Position numbers and translations under genes: made by a program. The notes under the pieces were generated by a model that saw nothing but the letters and a program-made list of their open reading frames with translations, was not told the origin of the DNA and searched no databases. Positions 54,359 to 63,458 of a stretch of 64,000 bases of DNA are shown piece after piece. This DNA is from an uncultured delta proteobacterium (GTDB lineage: Bacteria > Desulfobacterota > Syntrophia > Syntrophales > Smithellaceae), in NCBI GenBank assembly GCA_903907985.1, contig CAIVQG010000041.1:1-64000 (forward strand), read 5' to 3'. Within the stretch, counting starts at the first letter, position 1. The number at the start of each line of letters is the position of its first letter.

Positions 54359-54949
54359 ATGAAGTATTTCAAGTATTCTGCATCGTTAGTGGTTATTCTA
54401 ATATTGTCCCTCGTGTTCATTGGCTGTGCAAAGCCCCCCGAAGCGGAGAAGTCAGCGGCCAATGCCGCAATGACTGCTGCTGTAGCCGCGGGCGCCGACA
54501 AGTACGCCGCCACTGATCTGGGTGCAGCCAAAAAGATTTGGGACACAGCCGAAGGCCAGATGAAGGAAAAGATGTATAAGGAAGCAAAACTGGCTTATGT
54601 GGATGCTAAGGCCGCCTTCGAGAAGGCCGCAGCCTCAGCCGCAGCAGGGAAGAAGGCAGCGGCCGCCGAGGTTAATGTCTCTGTAGTTGCTCTGGAGGAG
54701 GCTTGGTCAAAACTCGAAACCACCGCAAAAACTGTCGAAAAGAAGATGAAGGACAAGAAGGAGGCCTGGACTGCTGACGCCACCGCATTTACAGAGCGCC
54801 TGAAAGCAACCAAAGACGGGATTGCCGCTGATCCGATCGGCGCCAAAGCGAAACTCGCCGAGCTGAAAACCGTTATCGATAAATGGGATGCCGCCTTTAC
54901 TGAACTGGCCGCAACCCCTGTAAAATCAGAGAAGAAGAAAAAGAAATAA
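54359..54949 (+). CDS. Ala/Lys-rich coiled-coil lipoprotein, DUF4398-like
   Basis: 196-residue protein with signal peptide and lipobox FIGC (Cys22). The mature part is rich in Ala, Lys and Glu and almost fully helical, with DLGAAKKIWDTAEGQMKEKMYKEAKLAYVDAKAAFEKA (written over residues 57-94) like DUF4398, and a C-terminal KKKKK. Such proteins are periplasmic helical rods. A strong ribosome binding site, a leader hairpin and a strong terminator suggest high expression. Function is unknown; an envelope structural role is likely. Confidence 0.85.
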   Translation: MKYFKYSASLVVILILSLVFIGCAKPPEAEKSAANAAMTAAVAAGADKYAATDLGAAKKIWDTAEGQMKEKMYKEAKLAYVDAKAAFEKAAASAAAGKKAAAAEVNVSVVALEEAWSKLETTAKTVEKKMKDKKEAWTADATAFTERLKATKDGIAADPIGAKAKLAELKTVIDKWDAAFTELAATPVKSEKKKKK

Positions 54950-54982
54950 TCACTTCTTCACGGATAGTGACTTTATGAGTCC

Positions 54983-55021
54983 AAAGGGCGTTAGCGTTTG
55001 CAAAAGCGCAGCGCCCTTTTT
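54983..55021 (+). terminator. Rho-independent terminator of the lipoprotein gene
   Basis: AAAGGGCG stem paired with CGCCCTTT about 20 nt later, followed by TTTTTC. Inner bases pair further (GCG/CGC). It is 34 nt after the stop codon. Confidence 0.75.
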
Positions 55022-55208
55022 CTTCCCGCCGGAGAGGCATAATCTTTGATTGGGAAATTGAATTATACCACTTCGAGTTCAAAGGATAACGAGGCGGCAA
55101 GAAGGAGGCTCCGGAGGCGTATTACTAGTACGTTGAGGACGCCGACGACGCCGGCCTGCGCCGGGGCAGGCGGTGCCACCAAAGTTGGCCACAGAAATCG
55201 AAGCGGTA
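55022..55208. repeat. GC-rich spacer with repeat-like palindromes
   Basis: 187 bp between the terminator and purQ contain clustered palindromic tracts such as GGAGGCTCCGGAGGC and GCCGACGACGCCGGC...GCCGGGGC. Short frames across it have no ribosome site. It looks like an interspersed repeat, but copies elsewhere in the window were not found. Confidence 0.35.
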
Positions 55209-56033
55209 TTAGAATTCTTTGCTGCGAATGAAGTTAACGGCGTTGCGGAAAATCGCAATACCCTGGCCTTCTTCGGAAAGGCACTCGCGAGTCCAGCGGG
55301 GGTGATTGGTACGGTGCAGATAAGCTTCGGGATGGGGCATCAAACCAAAGAGCCGTCCCGTTTCATTACAAATTCCGGCAATCGCGTTTATCGAACCGTT
55401 GGGGTTAGCGGGATATTGCATGGCCGGAAGGCCGTCCGCATCGCAGTACTGAAAGGCAAAAAGATTTTTCCGGGCGATCTGTTTTAAAACTGTAGCGCTG
55501 GCGGGCACGAATTTTCCTTCGCCATGACGCACCGGGTAATAAACAACATCCAGGCCTTTTGTGAAAACGCAGGGACTTTGTGCATTGGCCTTTAAATAAA
55601 CCCAGCGGTCTTCGAATCGCCCGGAATCGTTAAAAGTAAGAGTTGTACTCTGCGCTGTGTAATTACTCTCGAGCCCCGGCAATAATCCCAGTTTCACCAT
55701 CAATTGAAAACCGTTACAGACACCCAGAATTAATTTTCCGGCTGCAATAAAATCTATTAAATCGGCAAAGAGTATTTCCTGATGTCCGGCAATCCTGGCG
55801 TGCAAAAAGCGGTTGGCGCCGGCTTTGGCCGAGCCCAGATCATCGCCATCGAGAAATCCGCCCGGCAAATTTAAAAAGGAATAATCGGCCAGGCGCTTTT
55901 CCCCGTAAAGAAGTTCACTTAAGTGGACAATATCAATTACATCAGCGCCAGCCAGCTTACAGGCATGGGCCATTTCCATCTCACAGTTAGTGCCGTTACC
56001 GGTTAAAACAATTGCTTTTACTTTACGGGACAT
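55209..56033 (-). CDS. purQ: Phosphoribosylformylglycinamidine synthase, glutaminase subunit
   Basis: 274-residue class I glutamine amidotransferase that supplies ammonia to PurL for purine synthesis. N-terminal TGNGTNCEME, nucleophile Cys106 (GVCNGFQ), and the His/Glu pair (GLMPHPEAY, about 240-250). Slightly longer than PurQ of other bacteria (about 230). Leftward, 179 nt (56034-56212) after the end of purL. Confidence 0.92.
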   Translation of the reverse strand: MSRKVKAIVLTGNGTNCEMEMAHACKLAGADVIDIVHLSELLYGEKRLADYSFLNLPGGFLDGDDLGSAKAGANRFLHARIAGHQEILFADLIDFIAAGKLILGVCNGFQLMVKLGLLPGLESNYTAQSTTLTFNDSGRFEDRWVYLKANAQSPCVFTKGLDVVYYPVRHGEGKFVPASATVLKQIARKNLFAFQYCDADGLPAMQYPANPNGSINAIAGICNETGRLFGLMPHPEAYLHRTNHPRWTRECLSEEGQGIAIFRNAVNFIRSKEF

Positions 56034-56100
56034 AGAATAATCTCGCTTCTAGGCCGTTGTTCAACAACGGCTGTACTATTGTAATATCGTAATCGGCATA

Positions 56101-56214
56101 AGGGGCCGTAACGAAATGGTCTTGCCACCCGCATGGGTGGTTAGAAATGTAATGATCTTGCCATAACCTGAAGGTCACAAGACCCGCAGGGGTGATTATT
56201 TTTTAACGGCCCCT
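56101..56214. repeat. Palindromic element between purL and purQ
   Basis: Outer arms AGGGGCCGT (56101-56109) and ACGGCCCCT (56206-56214) enclose a hairpin CCACCC-GCAT-GGGTGG (56125-56140) and a similar GACCCGCAGGGGTG at about 56181-56194. The right arm covers the purL stop codon. It may form a long RNA stem controlling purQ, or be a MITE-like insertion. Confidence 0.45.
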
Positions 56215-59194
56215 AAAAATTAAGCGGCTTCTGCCAGGCTTCTTTGAGTTTGCTGATTTTTTCTTTAATAATTAACCGGCCATTTAATCCGGTAATCTGA
56301 AACAATTCATTACCAGCTACAAAACCGATTTCACTAATGGCATTGCCGGCCATAATTTTATCAAATTTAGCTTTTGCCGACGGGTGGATGGTCACGACAA
56401 AGCGGCTGGCTGTCTCGGAAAACAAAATATAATCATTTCTCTTTTTGCCCTGATAGGGAACATATTTCAAATCAACATTCATCCCCAGTCCCCCGGCAAA
56501 AGCAGTTTCCATCAGGGCCACAACCAACCCGCCGTCGGAGCAGTCATGGCACGATGCAACCAGACCCGCCCCGATTGCCTTATGTAGCGCCCGATACATT
56601 TTCCTGGCGCACTCGGCGTCAACTTTGGGTACATTATTGCCCACGGCATCATGCAGGGCAAACCATTCCGATCCGCCCAGTTCATCTTTTGTTTCTCCCA
56701 GAACATAAACCAGATCCTGCGGGCGCTTGGCATCCATCGTTACGGCCTTGCGGACATCTTGAATTTTACCGATGACGGAGTAAAGAAGGGATGGCGGAAT
56801 GGAAATCTTGGTTTTGCCGATGGAATAGTCATTCTTCATGCTGTCCTTGCCGGAAATGCAGGGAACACCATAAGCGGTTGTGTAATCAAAAATGGCCATA
56901 TTGGAGCGAACCAGTTGGGCCAGCTTGTATTCGCCGTCGGGCGTTTTGGCGGACTTTACCGGATCACACCAGCAGAAGTTATCCAGGCCCGCCAGGCAAT
57001 CCAGATCGGCGCCCACAGCCACGGCATTGCGCACGGCTTCATCAATGGCGCAGGCAGTCATATGGTAAGTATCAATATCGCTGTAACGCGGACAAATGCC
57101 ATGCGCCACGACAACACCTTCCATAGAATCAAGAATCGGCCTTATTACAGCTGCGTCCGACGGACCGTCATTGGCGACACCCACCAGCGGTTTGATTACC
57201 GAACCGGCCTGAACTTCATGGTCATACTGACGCACGACGGATTCCTTCGAGCAGATATTTAATCTTGCCAGCATTTGTTTCAGGGCCTTACCCCAGTTTA
57301 CGGGTTCCGGAAAATTTGGTTCCTTGTTTTTCGGCGGCTGCCATCGGGCAGCAAGCTTTAATTGCGGAACACCATCATGCAGAAATTCCATATCCAGGAA
57401 GGCTACAGTCTTTTTGCAGTAGAGTACATGAAATTTTCCGGAATCCGTAAATTTACCCAGAACTGTAGCTTCCACATCCATCTTTTTGGCCAGCGCTATA
57501 AATTGCTTAACTTTTTTAGGATCAACCGCCAGCGTCATGCGTTCCTGAGCTTCGGAAACCAGAATTTCCCACGGCTGCAAGCCCGGATATTTTAAGGGGG
57601 CAAGCGCCAAGTCAATCCGGCAGCCACCGCAATAGGTGGCCATTTCGCCGACCGATGAAGAAAGTCCGCCGGCGCCGTTGTCGGTAATGGCGCGATATAG
57701 CCCCCGGTTGCGGGCGACCAGCAGGAAATCGGTCATTTTTTTCTGGGTGATCGGGTCGCCGATTTGTACCGCCGTAACCGGCGAACCTTCATGCAGCTCT
57801 TCGGACGAGAAGGTGGCGCCATGAATTCCATCTTTGCCGATCCGGCCTCCGGTCATAATGATCGCGTCGCCCGGCATTATTTCTTTGGTATGGGTTGCTT
57901 TGCCGTTAAGCCTTGCGGGCATGAAGCCGGCCGTGCCGCAATAAACCAGCGGCTTGCCCAGGTAGCGGTCATCAAACACAATGCTGCCGTTGACTGTCGG
58001 AATACCGCTTTTATTGCCGCCGTGTTCGACGCCTTCGCGGACGCCTTCGTAAATGCGCCGGGGATGAAGAATCCGGGGCGGCAGCTTCTTTTGATAAAAA
58101 GGCGAGGCGAAACAAAAGACATCGGTATTGAAAATAAGCTTGGCGCCGATACCGGTGCCGAATGGATCGCGGTTAACCCCGACAATGCCGGTGAGTGCTC
58201 CACCGTAGGGGTCAAGCGCCGACGGCGAATTATGTGTTTCGACTTTAAAAACCAGGTTATAATTATCATTGAACTTGATTATTCCGGCATTATCAACAAA
58301 CACGGAAAGACAGAAATCCTTTTTGCCCTTGGCTTTCCGGATTTGGGCCGTGGAACCCTTGATATATGTTTTAAAAAGCGAATCAATCGTGAGTTTTGCA
58401 CCGGAAGTAGTGTAAGTTATTTGACTGTTAAATATTTTATGCTTGCAATGCTCCGACCAGGTCTGCGCGAGGCATTCCAGTTCGACATCCGTAATATTTT
58501 CGGAAAGGCCGATTTTCCCCCGCGCTGCAACAATACTTTTCTGCTGAAAATATTTTTGCATGGCCTTCATCTCTTCGAGATTCAGTGCCAGCAGCTTATC
58601 CTGGCTGATCTTCAAAAGCTGATCGTCATTAAAACCAGCGAGGTTTATTTCTTCCACTGCCGGTTTATCTTCTCCCAGAACATGCGGGACATAAGCGGGC
58701 AGGCCGGAGGTGAAATTAAATTCAGCCGGGCCGAAAATCTGATGCCTTTCGATCAAATCATTGGCTAAAAGTCCGGAAGCAATCATTGCGGTGTCGGTCC
58801 GGGAAATTTTCCCGCGGAGGAGATATTGACGGGAAGTATAAACACTTATCTTTCGTGCGCCGCTGCTTTCCCTCAGCAACAGTTCAATTGCTTCGCGGGC
58901 GGTTTTACCGACATTATCGGTGACTCCGGGCCGAAAACCAACCTCAATGAGCCAATCGAAATCAATAGACAACGGTTTATTAACGGTATAGTTCTGGATG
59001 ACAGGATCAGATAGAGGACCTGCGGCGGCCTCTTTTAATTGAGCTTTGGTTAACCCGCCTTCGATTGTGTAAACCTCGACGGTGGACACTTTTTCCACAG
59101 GCAAAGAGAAATTATCACTGATTCTTCTCTTTATTTTTTCGCCCAAAGCATCGCGAATACCTTTTTTAAAGCCGACTTCAATTCGATCCGCCAT
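56213..59194 (-). CDS. purL: Phosphoribosylformylglycinamidine synthase, PurS-PurL fusion
   Basis: 993-residue enzyme of the fourth purine step (FGAR to FGAM, ATP plus ammonia from PurQ). Residues about 1-170 contain two PurS-like halves (EVGFKKGIRDALG and EVGFRPGVTDNVG); then the PurL body with the FNSQITYTTSG linker-like AEF region, the HGGNKSGIP (about 395) ATP-binding loop, and duplicated AIRS-like domains (GGLSSSVGEMA, SDGGLVVALMETAFAGG). It is not fused to the glutaminase domain, so it pairs with the separate PurQ. A strong promoter is at 59250-59278. Confidence 0.95.
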   Translation of the reverse strand: MADRIEVGFKKGIRDALGEKIKRRISDNFSLPVEKVSTVEVYTIEGGLTKAQLKEAAAGPLSDPVIQNYTVNKPLSIDFDWLIEVGFRPGVTDNVGKTAREAIELLLRESSGARKISVYTSRQYLLRGKISRTDTAMIASGLLANDLIERHQIFGPAEFNFTSGLPAYVPHVLGEDKPAVEEINLAGFNDDQLLKISQDKLLALNLEEMKAMQKYFQQKSIVAARGKIGLSENITDVELECLAQTWSEHCKHKIFNSQITYTTSGAKLTIDSLFKTYIKGSTAQIRKAKGKKDFCLSVFVDNAGIIKFNDNYNLVFKVETHNSPSALDPYGGALTGIVGVNRDPFGTGIGAKLIFNTDVFCFASPFYQKKLPPRILHPRRIYEGVREGVEHGGNKSGIPTVNGSIVFDDRYLGKPLVYCGTAGFMPARLNGKATHTKEIMPGDAIIMTGGRIGKDGIHGATFSSEELHEGSPVTAVQIGDPITQKKMTDFLLVARNRGLYRAITDNGAGGLSSSVGEMATYCGGCRIDLALAPLKYPGLQPWEILVSEAQERMTLAVDPKKVKQFIALAKKMDVEATVLGKFTDSGKFHVLYCKKTVAFLDMEFLHDGVPQLKLAARWQPPKNKEPNFPEPVNWGKALKQMLARLNICSKESVVRQYDHEVQAGSVIKPLVGVANDGPSDAAVIRPILDSMEGVVVAHGICPRYSDIDTYHMTACAIDEAVRNAVAVGADLDCLAGLDNFCWCDPVKSAKTPDGEYKLAQLVRSNMAIFDYTTAYGVPCISGKDSMKNDYSIGKTKISIPPSLLYSVIGKIQDVRKAVTMDAKRPQDLVYVLGETKDELGGSEWFALHDAVGNNVPKVDAECARKMYRALHKAIGAGLVASCHDCSDGGLVVALMETAFAGGLGMNVDLKYVPYQGKKRNDYILFSETASRFVVTIHPSAKAKFDKIMAGNAISEIGFVAGNELFQITGLNGRLIIKEKISKLKEAWQKPLNF

Positions 59195-59249
59195 GTCAAA
59201 CCTTTAAATTATCCAATATTTTGCCTTACTCTGCTGTGCAGACGATGCG

Positions 59250-59278
59250 CTTATACCGAAAAGCGGCAAATTATGCAA
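59250..59278 (-). promoter_or_regulatory. Sigma70-like promoter of purL
   Basis: On the minus strand TTGCAT (plus strand 59273-59278) and TATAAG (plus strand 59250-59255) are 17 bp apart, about 50 nt upstream of the purL start. No purine riboswitch is seen. Confidence 0.6.
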
Positions 59279-59370
59279 CTTACAAATTTTGCGCAATACT
59301 TTGATAATTTGCAGCACAAAGGGCGGTTCGTTCCGGCATCCGCTTCCCGCCTTTGATGATCTGTTTTCCA

Positions 59371-59399
59371 TTGACAGACACCCCCCCCTGTCTTATACT
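59371..59399 (+). promoter_or_regulatory. dctP promoter with C8 tract in its spacer
   Basis: TTGACA (59371-59376) and TATACT (59394-59399) are 17 bp apart, a near-consensus sigma70 promoter. The spacer contains CCCCCCCC (59381-59388) and short arms GACAG/CTGTC overlap it. A change in C number would alter the spacing. Confidence 0.8.
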
Positions 59400-59456
59400 T
59401 CAACCCGCAAAAGGGATGCTTGATTACTTTAATCCTAAATAAGGAGCAGGAAATCT

Positions 59457-60452
59457 ATGAAAAAACTAGGGACAGTTTTATTGTTTGTTTTATTATCAGC
59501 AGCATTGGCCGCCTCACCCGTTCTGGCCAAGTCCAGCTGGAACGCCAATTCGGTTTGGCCCCCCAAGAATCATCAAAGTGTAGGTCTGAACGATTTTGCC
59601 GAAAAAGTAAAAAAAGCCACCAACGGTGAGCTGGAAATTGTCGTGCACACGGGAGGCGCCTTGGGCTACAAGGGTCCCGAGCTTCTGAAGACAGTCCGCG
59701 ACGGCCTCGTACCCATTTCTGACATGCTGATCAGCGGCGTAGCCGGTGACGAAAAGCTTTTCCAGATTGTAACCCTGCCTTTCCTTGTGCGTGACTTTAA
59801 TGAACTCCAGATCCTGCTCGGCATTTGCCGTCCCTATTTCGATAAGACCGCAGAACAAAAGTGGAACCAGAAGATCCTCTATATCGCCCCCTGGCCGGGC
59901 GCGGGACTCTGGACAAAGAAGAAGATCACCTCTCTGGCGGAAATGAAAGGTCTCAAGACCAGAACCTATGACAAGAACGGCGCATTGGTCATGGAAGCCG
60001 TAGGCGCTACGCCCCATGCATTGCCGTTCAGCGAGGTTTATACATCCCTCCAGACCGGTCTGATCGACTCCGTTATGACCTCCACACCTACAGCGGTAGA
60101 CGCCAAGTTCTGGGAGGTTCTCAAATATTATGAGCCCCTCAACATCACCATCGCCACTGATATGGTAACCGTCAACCTCAAAGCGTTTCAGAAACTCCCC
60201 AAGGACCAGCAGAATGCACTCATCAAAATCGGCAAGGACATGGAAAAAGAGATGTGGGCCAATGTTCCCAAACTCGACAAAGCACAGGAAGCCATCTCCA
60301 ACAAAAACGGCATTGAAACCGTTGCTGTCAGCAAAAAACTGATTGCCGACCTCGAAAAGATCACGGAAAACATCCGGGTGGACTGGCTGAAAACAGCCTC
60401 TCCCGAAGGCAAGAAAATCTATAATGACTTCTTGAAAAAAGTAAAGAGATAA
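59457..60452 (+). CDS. dctP: TRAP transporter solute-binding protein
   Basis: 331-residue periplasmic DctP-type receptor. Signal peptide to about residue 23 (ASPVLAKS). Body shows the TRAP signature: a GGALGYKGPELLKTVRDGLV stretch (about 63-82), IAPWPGAGLWTKKKI, GLKTRTYDKNGALV (about 165), with Arg that salt-bridges the ligand carboxylate. The ligand is therefore probably an organic acid. AAGGAG lies 9 nt before ATG. A terminator-like hairpin follows before dctQ. Confidence 0.93.
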   Translation: MKKLGTVLLFVLLSAALAASPVLAKSSWNANSVWPPKNHQSVGLNDFAEKVKKATNGELEIVVHTGGALGYKGPELLKTVRDGLVPISDMLISGVAGDEKLFQIVTLPFLVRDFNELQILLGICRPYFDKTAEQKWNQKILYIAPWPGAGLWTKKKITSLAEMKGLKTRTYDKNGALVMEAVGATPHALPFSEVYTSLQTGLIDSVMTSTPTAVDAKFWEVLKYYEPLNITIATDMVTVNLKAFQKLPKDQQNALIKIGKDMEKEMWANVPKLDKAQEAISNKNGIETVAVSKKLIADLEKITENIRVDWLKTASPEGKKIYNDFLKKVKR

Positions 60453-60478
60453 CGCTTTCGCTTCCCAGATGGGACTTA

Positions 60479-60507
60479 GGACCCCGGATGGTCATCTTCC
60501 GGGGTCC
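60479..60507 (+). terminator. Partial terminator between dctP and dctQ
   Basis: GGACCCCGGA paired with TCCGGGGTCC (10-bp stem, 9-nt loop), followed by CTTTAT. Common in transporter operons to make more receptor than membrane subunits. Confidence 0.7.
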
Positions 60508-60609
60508 CTTTATCCGATCGGACCTGCACCTGCGGACAGTCAGGACCGGCCCTGACCGGAAACGCCGTTCGCAGGCCAACTGAAAACCTTTTGATAACAG
60601 GACATCATT

Positions 60610-61146
60610 ATGAAAAAGATCATCAATGCCATTGACACTCTCTCCGGTATCGGCGGCTGGTTGGCGGGTATCCTGATGGCCATCGCCTTCCTGATGGCCA
60701 TCGCCGAAATTGCCACACGGAGCTTCTTTGGCGGGACGTTATATATCGCCGATGAATATTCCGGTTATCTCATGGCCTTGATAACATTCATCGGTCTGGC
60801 CTACACCCTGCGGGAACGGGGCCATATCCGGATGATGTTTCTCGTCCATATCCTGAAAGGCCGGGCCAAAACAATCTATGATATGATCTGCCTGGCCGTC
60901 GGATTTCTGTTCTGCCTCGCCTTTACCTGGTTTACCTGGATTTTTTTCTGGGATTCGGTGGTAAATAAATCCCAATCAATGCAGCTGTCGGAGACTTACC
61001 TGGCCATTCCTCAGGCCTTTTTGCCTCTGGGGGCAATCCTCCTGGCTCTTCAATTTTTGGCGGAGTTCCTCAAAGGGGTGGAAGTGCTCCGCAATGATAC
61101 GGAAGGGTTAAATATTCTCGAAGAAGTTGACGAACTCGGACGTTAG
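60610..61146 (+). CDS. dctQ: TRAP transporter small membrane subunit
   Basis: 178-residue DctQ protein with four hydrophobic helices (residues about 18-38, 51-71, 92-112, 134-154). The EIATRSFF sequence at about 32 is typical of the family. It pairs with DctM. Starts 157 nt after dctP and 18 nt before dctM. Confidence 0.9.
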   Translation: MKKIINAIDTLSGIGGWLAGILMAIAFLMAIAEIATRSFFGGTLYIADEYSGYLMALITFIGLAYTLRERGHIRMMFLVHILKGRAKTIYDMICLAVGFLFCLAFTWFTWIFFWDSVVNKSQSMQLSETYLAIPQAFLPLGAILLALQFLAEFLKGVEVLRNDTEGLNILEEVDELGR

Positions 61147-61164
61147 GAAATGGAGTAATAATTC

Positions 61165-62469
61165 ATGCACATAGATCTGGGACCTGCATCAGCGGTAATT
61201 CTTGGTTTACTGCTCGTCTTTCTCGGCGGCTCTATCTGGATCGGCATAGCCCTGTTTCTGGTGGGCATTGGCGGATTTTTTGTCTTTACCGATGTTTCCT
61301 TTGGCGCGATCCTCGCCAATGTCGCCTGGAACAATACAAGCGGCTCCGCCATGATGGCCCTGCCGTTCTTTATCTGGATGGGGGAGATTCTCTTTAGGAG
61401 CAAGATTTCGGAGAGCCTTTTCCGGGGGCTGTCCCCCTGGATGGATAACATTCCCGGACGCCTCGTGCATGTCAATGTCCTAGCCTGCACCTTTTTCGCG
61501 GCAGTCAGCGGCTCTTCGGCCGCAACCACGGCGACGGTCGGCAAAATAACCGTCCCGGAATTAAAAAAACGGGGCTACGATCATGACCTGTCTATCGGTT
61601 CTCTGGCCGGCGCCGGGACACTGGGGTTCATGATTCCGCCCAGCATGATGATGCTGGTTTACGGCATTATCGGGGATGTGAGCATCGGCAAACTCTTCAT
61701 CGCCGGTTTCATCCCCGGCTTTATGATTGCCTTTCTGTTTTCCGGCTATATCCTGATCCGTTGCCTTATCACACCGAGCCTGGCTCCGCGGGGCGAGGAA
61801 CGCTACACCTGGAAGGATCGCTTCCTGGCCCTTCCTGCAATCGCGCCGGTCGTAATTCTGGTTATGTTTGTTCTGGGAAGCATCTACATGGGATGGTCAA
61901 CACCCACCGAAGCCGGCGCCATCGGCGTTCTGGGGGCGTTCTTTTTTGCCGCACTGACGCGCAGCCTGACGTGGGAAGTTTTTAAAGTGAGCCTGTTGGG
62001 AACAGTCAAGACCAGCTGCATGATCATGCTGATTGTCATGGGCGCATCCTATCTGTCGAATGTTATCGGTTATCTCGGCATCACTCGGGCGCTGACGGAT
62101 TACGTAACCACTCTTGCTCTTTCGCCCTATACGCTGATCATCATTCTCTCGATCCTTTACCTGATCCTGGGCTGCCTGGTCGATGGTTTCTCCATGATCG
62201 TCATGACCGCGCCGGTCGTGATCCCGCTTATTCAGGCCGCCCAGTTCGATCCTATCTGGTTCGGCATTTATCTTGTTCTGATGATCGAATTGGCGCAGGT
62301 GACGCCGCCGGTGGGGTTTAACCTCTTCGTCATCAGCGGCCTGAATGACGACAGTCTCGTGACAATTGCCAAAGCCGCGTTTCCTTTTTTCCTGCTCATG
62401 CTGCTGGCCACGTTCTTGATTACCGTTTTCCCGGAAATCGTCCTGTATCTGCCCAACAAGATGAAATGA
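61165..62469 (+). CDS. dctM: TRAP transporter large membrane subunit
   Basis: 434-residue DctM permease with about 12 hydrophobic helices, the transport pore of the sodium-driven TRAP system. Motifs AAVSGSSAATTATVGKI (about 110-126), GAGTLGFMIPPSM (about 151) and ELAQVTPPVGFNLFV (about 378). Complete. Convergent with pxpC, 8 nt apart, so no room for a terminator of its own. Confidence 0.94.
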   Translation: MHIDLGPASAVILGLLLVFLGGSIWIGIALFLVGIGGFFVFTDVSFGAILANVAWNNTSGSAMMALPFFIWMGEILFRSKISESLFRGLSPWMDNIPGRLVHVNVLACTFFAAVSGSSAATTATVGKITVPELKKRGYDHDLSIGSLAGAGTLGFMIPPSMMMLVYGIIGDVSIGKLFIAGFIPGFMIAFLFSGYILIRCLITPSLAPRGEERYTWKDRFLALPAIAPVVILVMFVLGSIYMGWSTPTEAGAIGVLGAFFFAALTRSLTWEVFKVSLLGTVKTSCMIMLIVMGASYLSNVIGYLGITRALTDYVTTLALSPYTLIIILSILYLILGCLVDGFSMIVMTAPVVIPLIQAAQFDPIWFGIYLVLMIELAQVTPPVGFNLFVISGLNDDSLVTIAKAAFPFFLLMLLATFLITVFPEIVLYLPNKMK

Positions 62470-62477
62470 TATTTCCT

Positions 62478-63458
62478 TCAAGAAACCCTGGCAGGACTTA
62501 TTCCGGATAGCCGTCCAACAGGGCTGGTCAAAGAAGCAAGTCTTTGTTGCCGTTCTTCCCAGAGGCGCTCCGCCTCATCTATCCCGATTATCTCAAACAG
62601 GACATAATCGCCTGGTTTCAGATGGGCCAGCCGATCCAGATCAGCCCGGATTACCCGGGCGATCCGGGCGTAACCGCCGATCGTCCGTTCATAGAGCATG
62701 ATGATCGGCAGGCCGTCTCCGGGAATCTGCACCGTTCCGGGCAGGATGCCCTCGGAGATAATACTTTTGTCAACATCGTTGCGAAAGGTAAGCGGCTGGC
62801 CTTCCAGGCGTATGCCCGTTCGGTTAATAGTCGCCGAGACGTCATAGACAGTTCGGCCTTCCCTGTCCGCAAATATTTTTTGCGCAGCCTCGGAAAAATA
62901 ATGATATTCCGGTCCTGCCGTGACGCGCAGACGATGGGGAGACTTCATCATGGGGATCGTGCTGCCGGGAATCGCACCCCACGGAATGTCATTAAATCCG
63001 TCGATGTTGATCCGGTCACCTACGGATAGTGCCCGGCCCTGATAGCCGCCAAAACGGCACTCCAGATTAGTAGCAAATCTGCCAATGACGCGCTCGAGCG
63101 CCATGCTTCCCGCAAAGCCTAGATAGTACCGAAAACCTTCTGTTACCTCATGGACCTTCAAGACACTGCCGGACGCTGCCGAAAACGACGTCCACGGGTT
63201 CAAAGGCTTATCATCCAGAGATGCCCGAACCCGGGCACCGGTCAGTGCACAAATTATGTTCCGATGAAACCGGAGGGAAAATTGCGCGCCTATAACTTCC
63301 AGTGCCGGTGCATGCCCATTCTGAGCCAACAGGCGATTGAGGACACCGTAGGCAAAAGAATCTAACGCGGCCGAAGGCGGCACGCCCACAGCGGCATAAC
63401 CATAGCGTCCGCTGTCCACAATGCACGTCATTATTCCCTGATGGATGATTTCAATCAT
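62478..63458 (-). CDS. pxpC: 5-oxoprolinase subunit C (KipA/PxpC, biotin-dependent-carboxylase-type domain)
   Basis: 326-residue CT_C_D family protein (KipA/PxpC). Start IEIIHQGIMTCIVDSGRYGYAAVGVPPSAALDSFA, GCRVRASLDDKP-like LTGARVRASLDDKP and the late GYARIARVIRADLDRLAHLKPGD match the family. With PxpA and PxpB it hydrolyses 5-oxoproline to glutamate using ATP. Overlaps pxpB by 4 nt (ATGA type) on the same strand. Confidence 0.92.
   Translation of the reverse strand: MIEIIHQGIMTCIVDSGRYGYAAVGVPPSAALDSFAYGVLNRLLAQNGHAPALEVIGAQFSLRFHRNIICALTGARVRASLDDKPLNPWTSFSAASGSVLKVHEVTEGFRYYLGFAGSMALERVIGRFATNLECRFGGYQGRALSVGDRINIDGFNDIPWGAIPGSTIPMMKSPHRLRVTAGPEYHYFSEAAQKIFADREGRTVYDVSATINRTGIRLEGQPLTFRNDVDKSIISEGILPGTVQIPGDGLPIIMLYERTIGGYARIARVIRADLDRLAHLKPGDYVLFEIIGIDEAERLWEERQQRLASLTSPVGRLSGISPARVS

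Noticed and set aside
55046-55231. 61-codon frame in the GC-rich spacer before purQ
   Set aside because: Covers repeat-like DNA and has no ribosome site.
57764-58768. 334-codon rightward frame antisense to purL
   Set aside because: purL on the other strand is certain from its motifs; this is a shadow.
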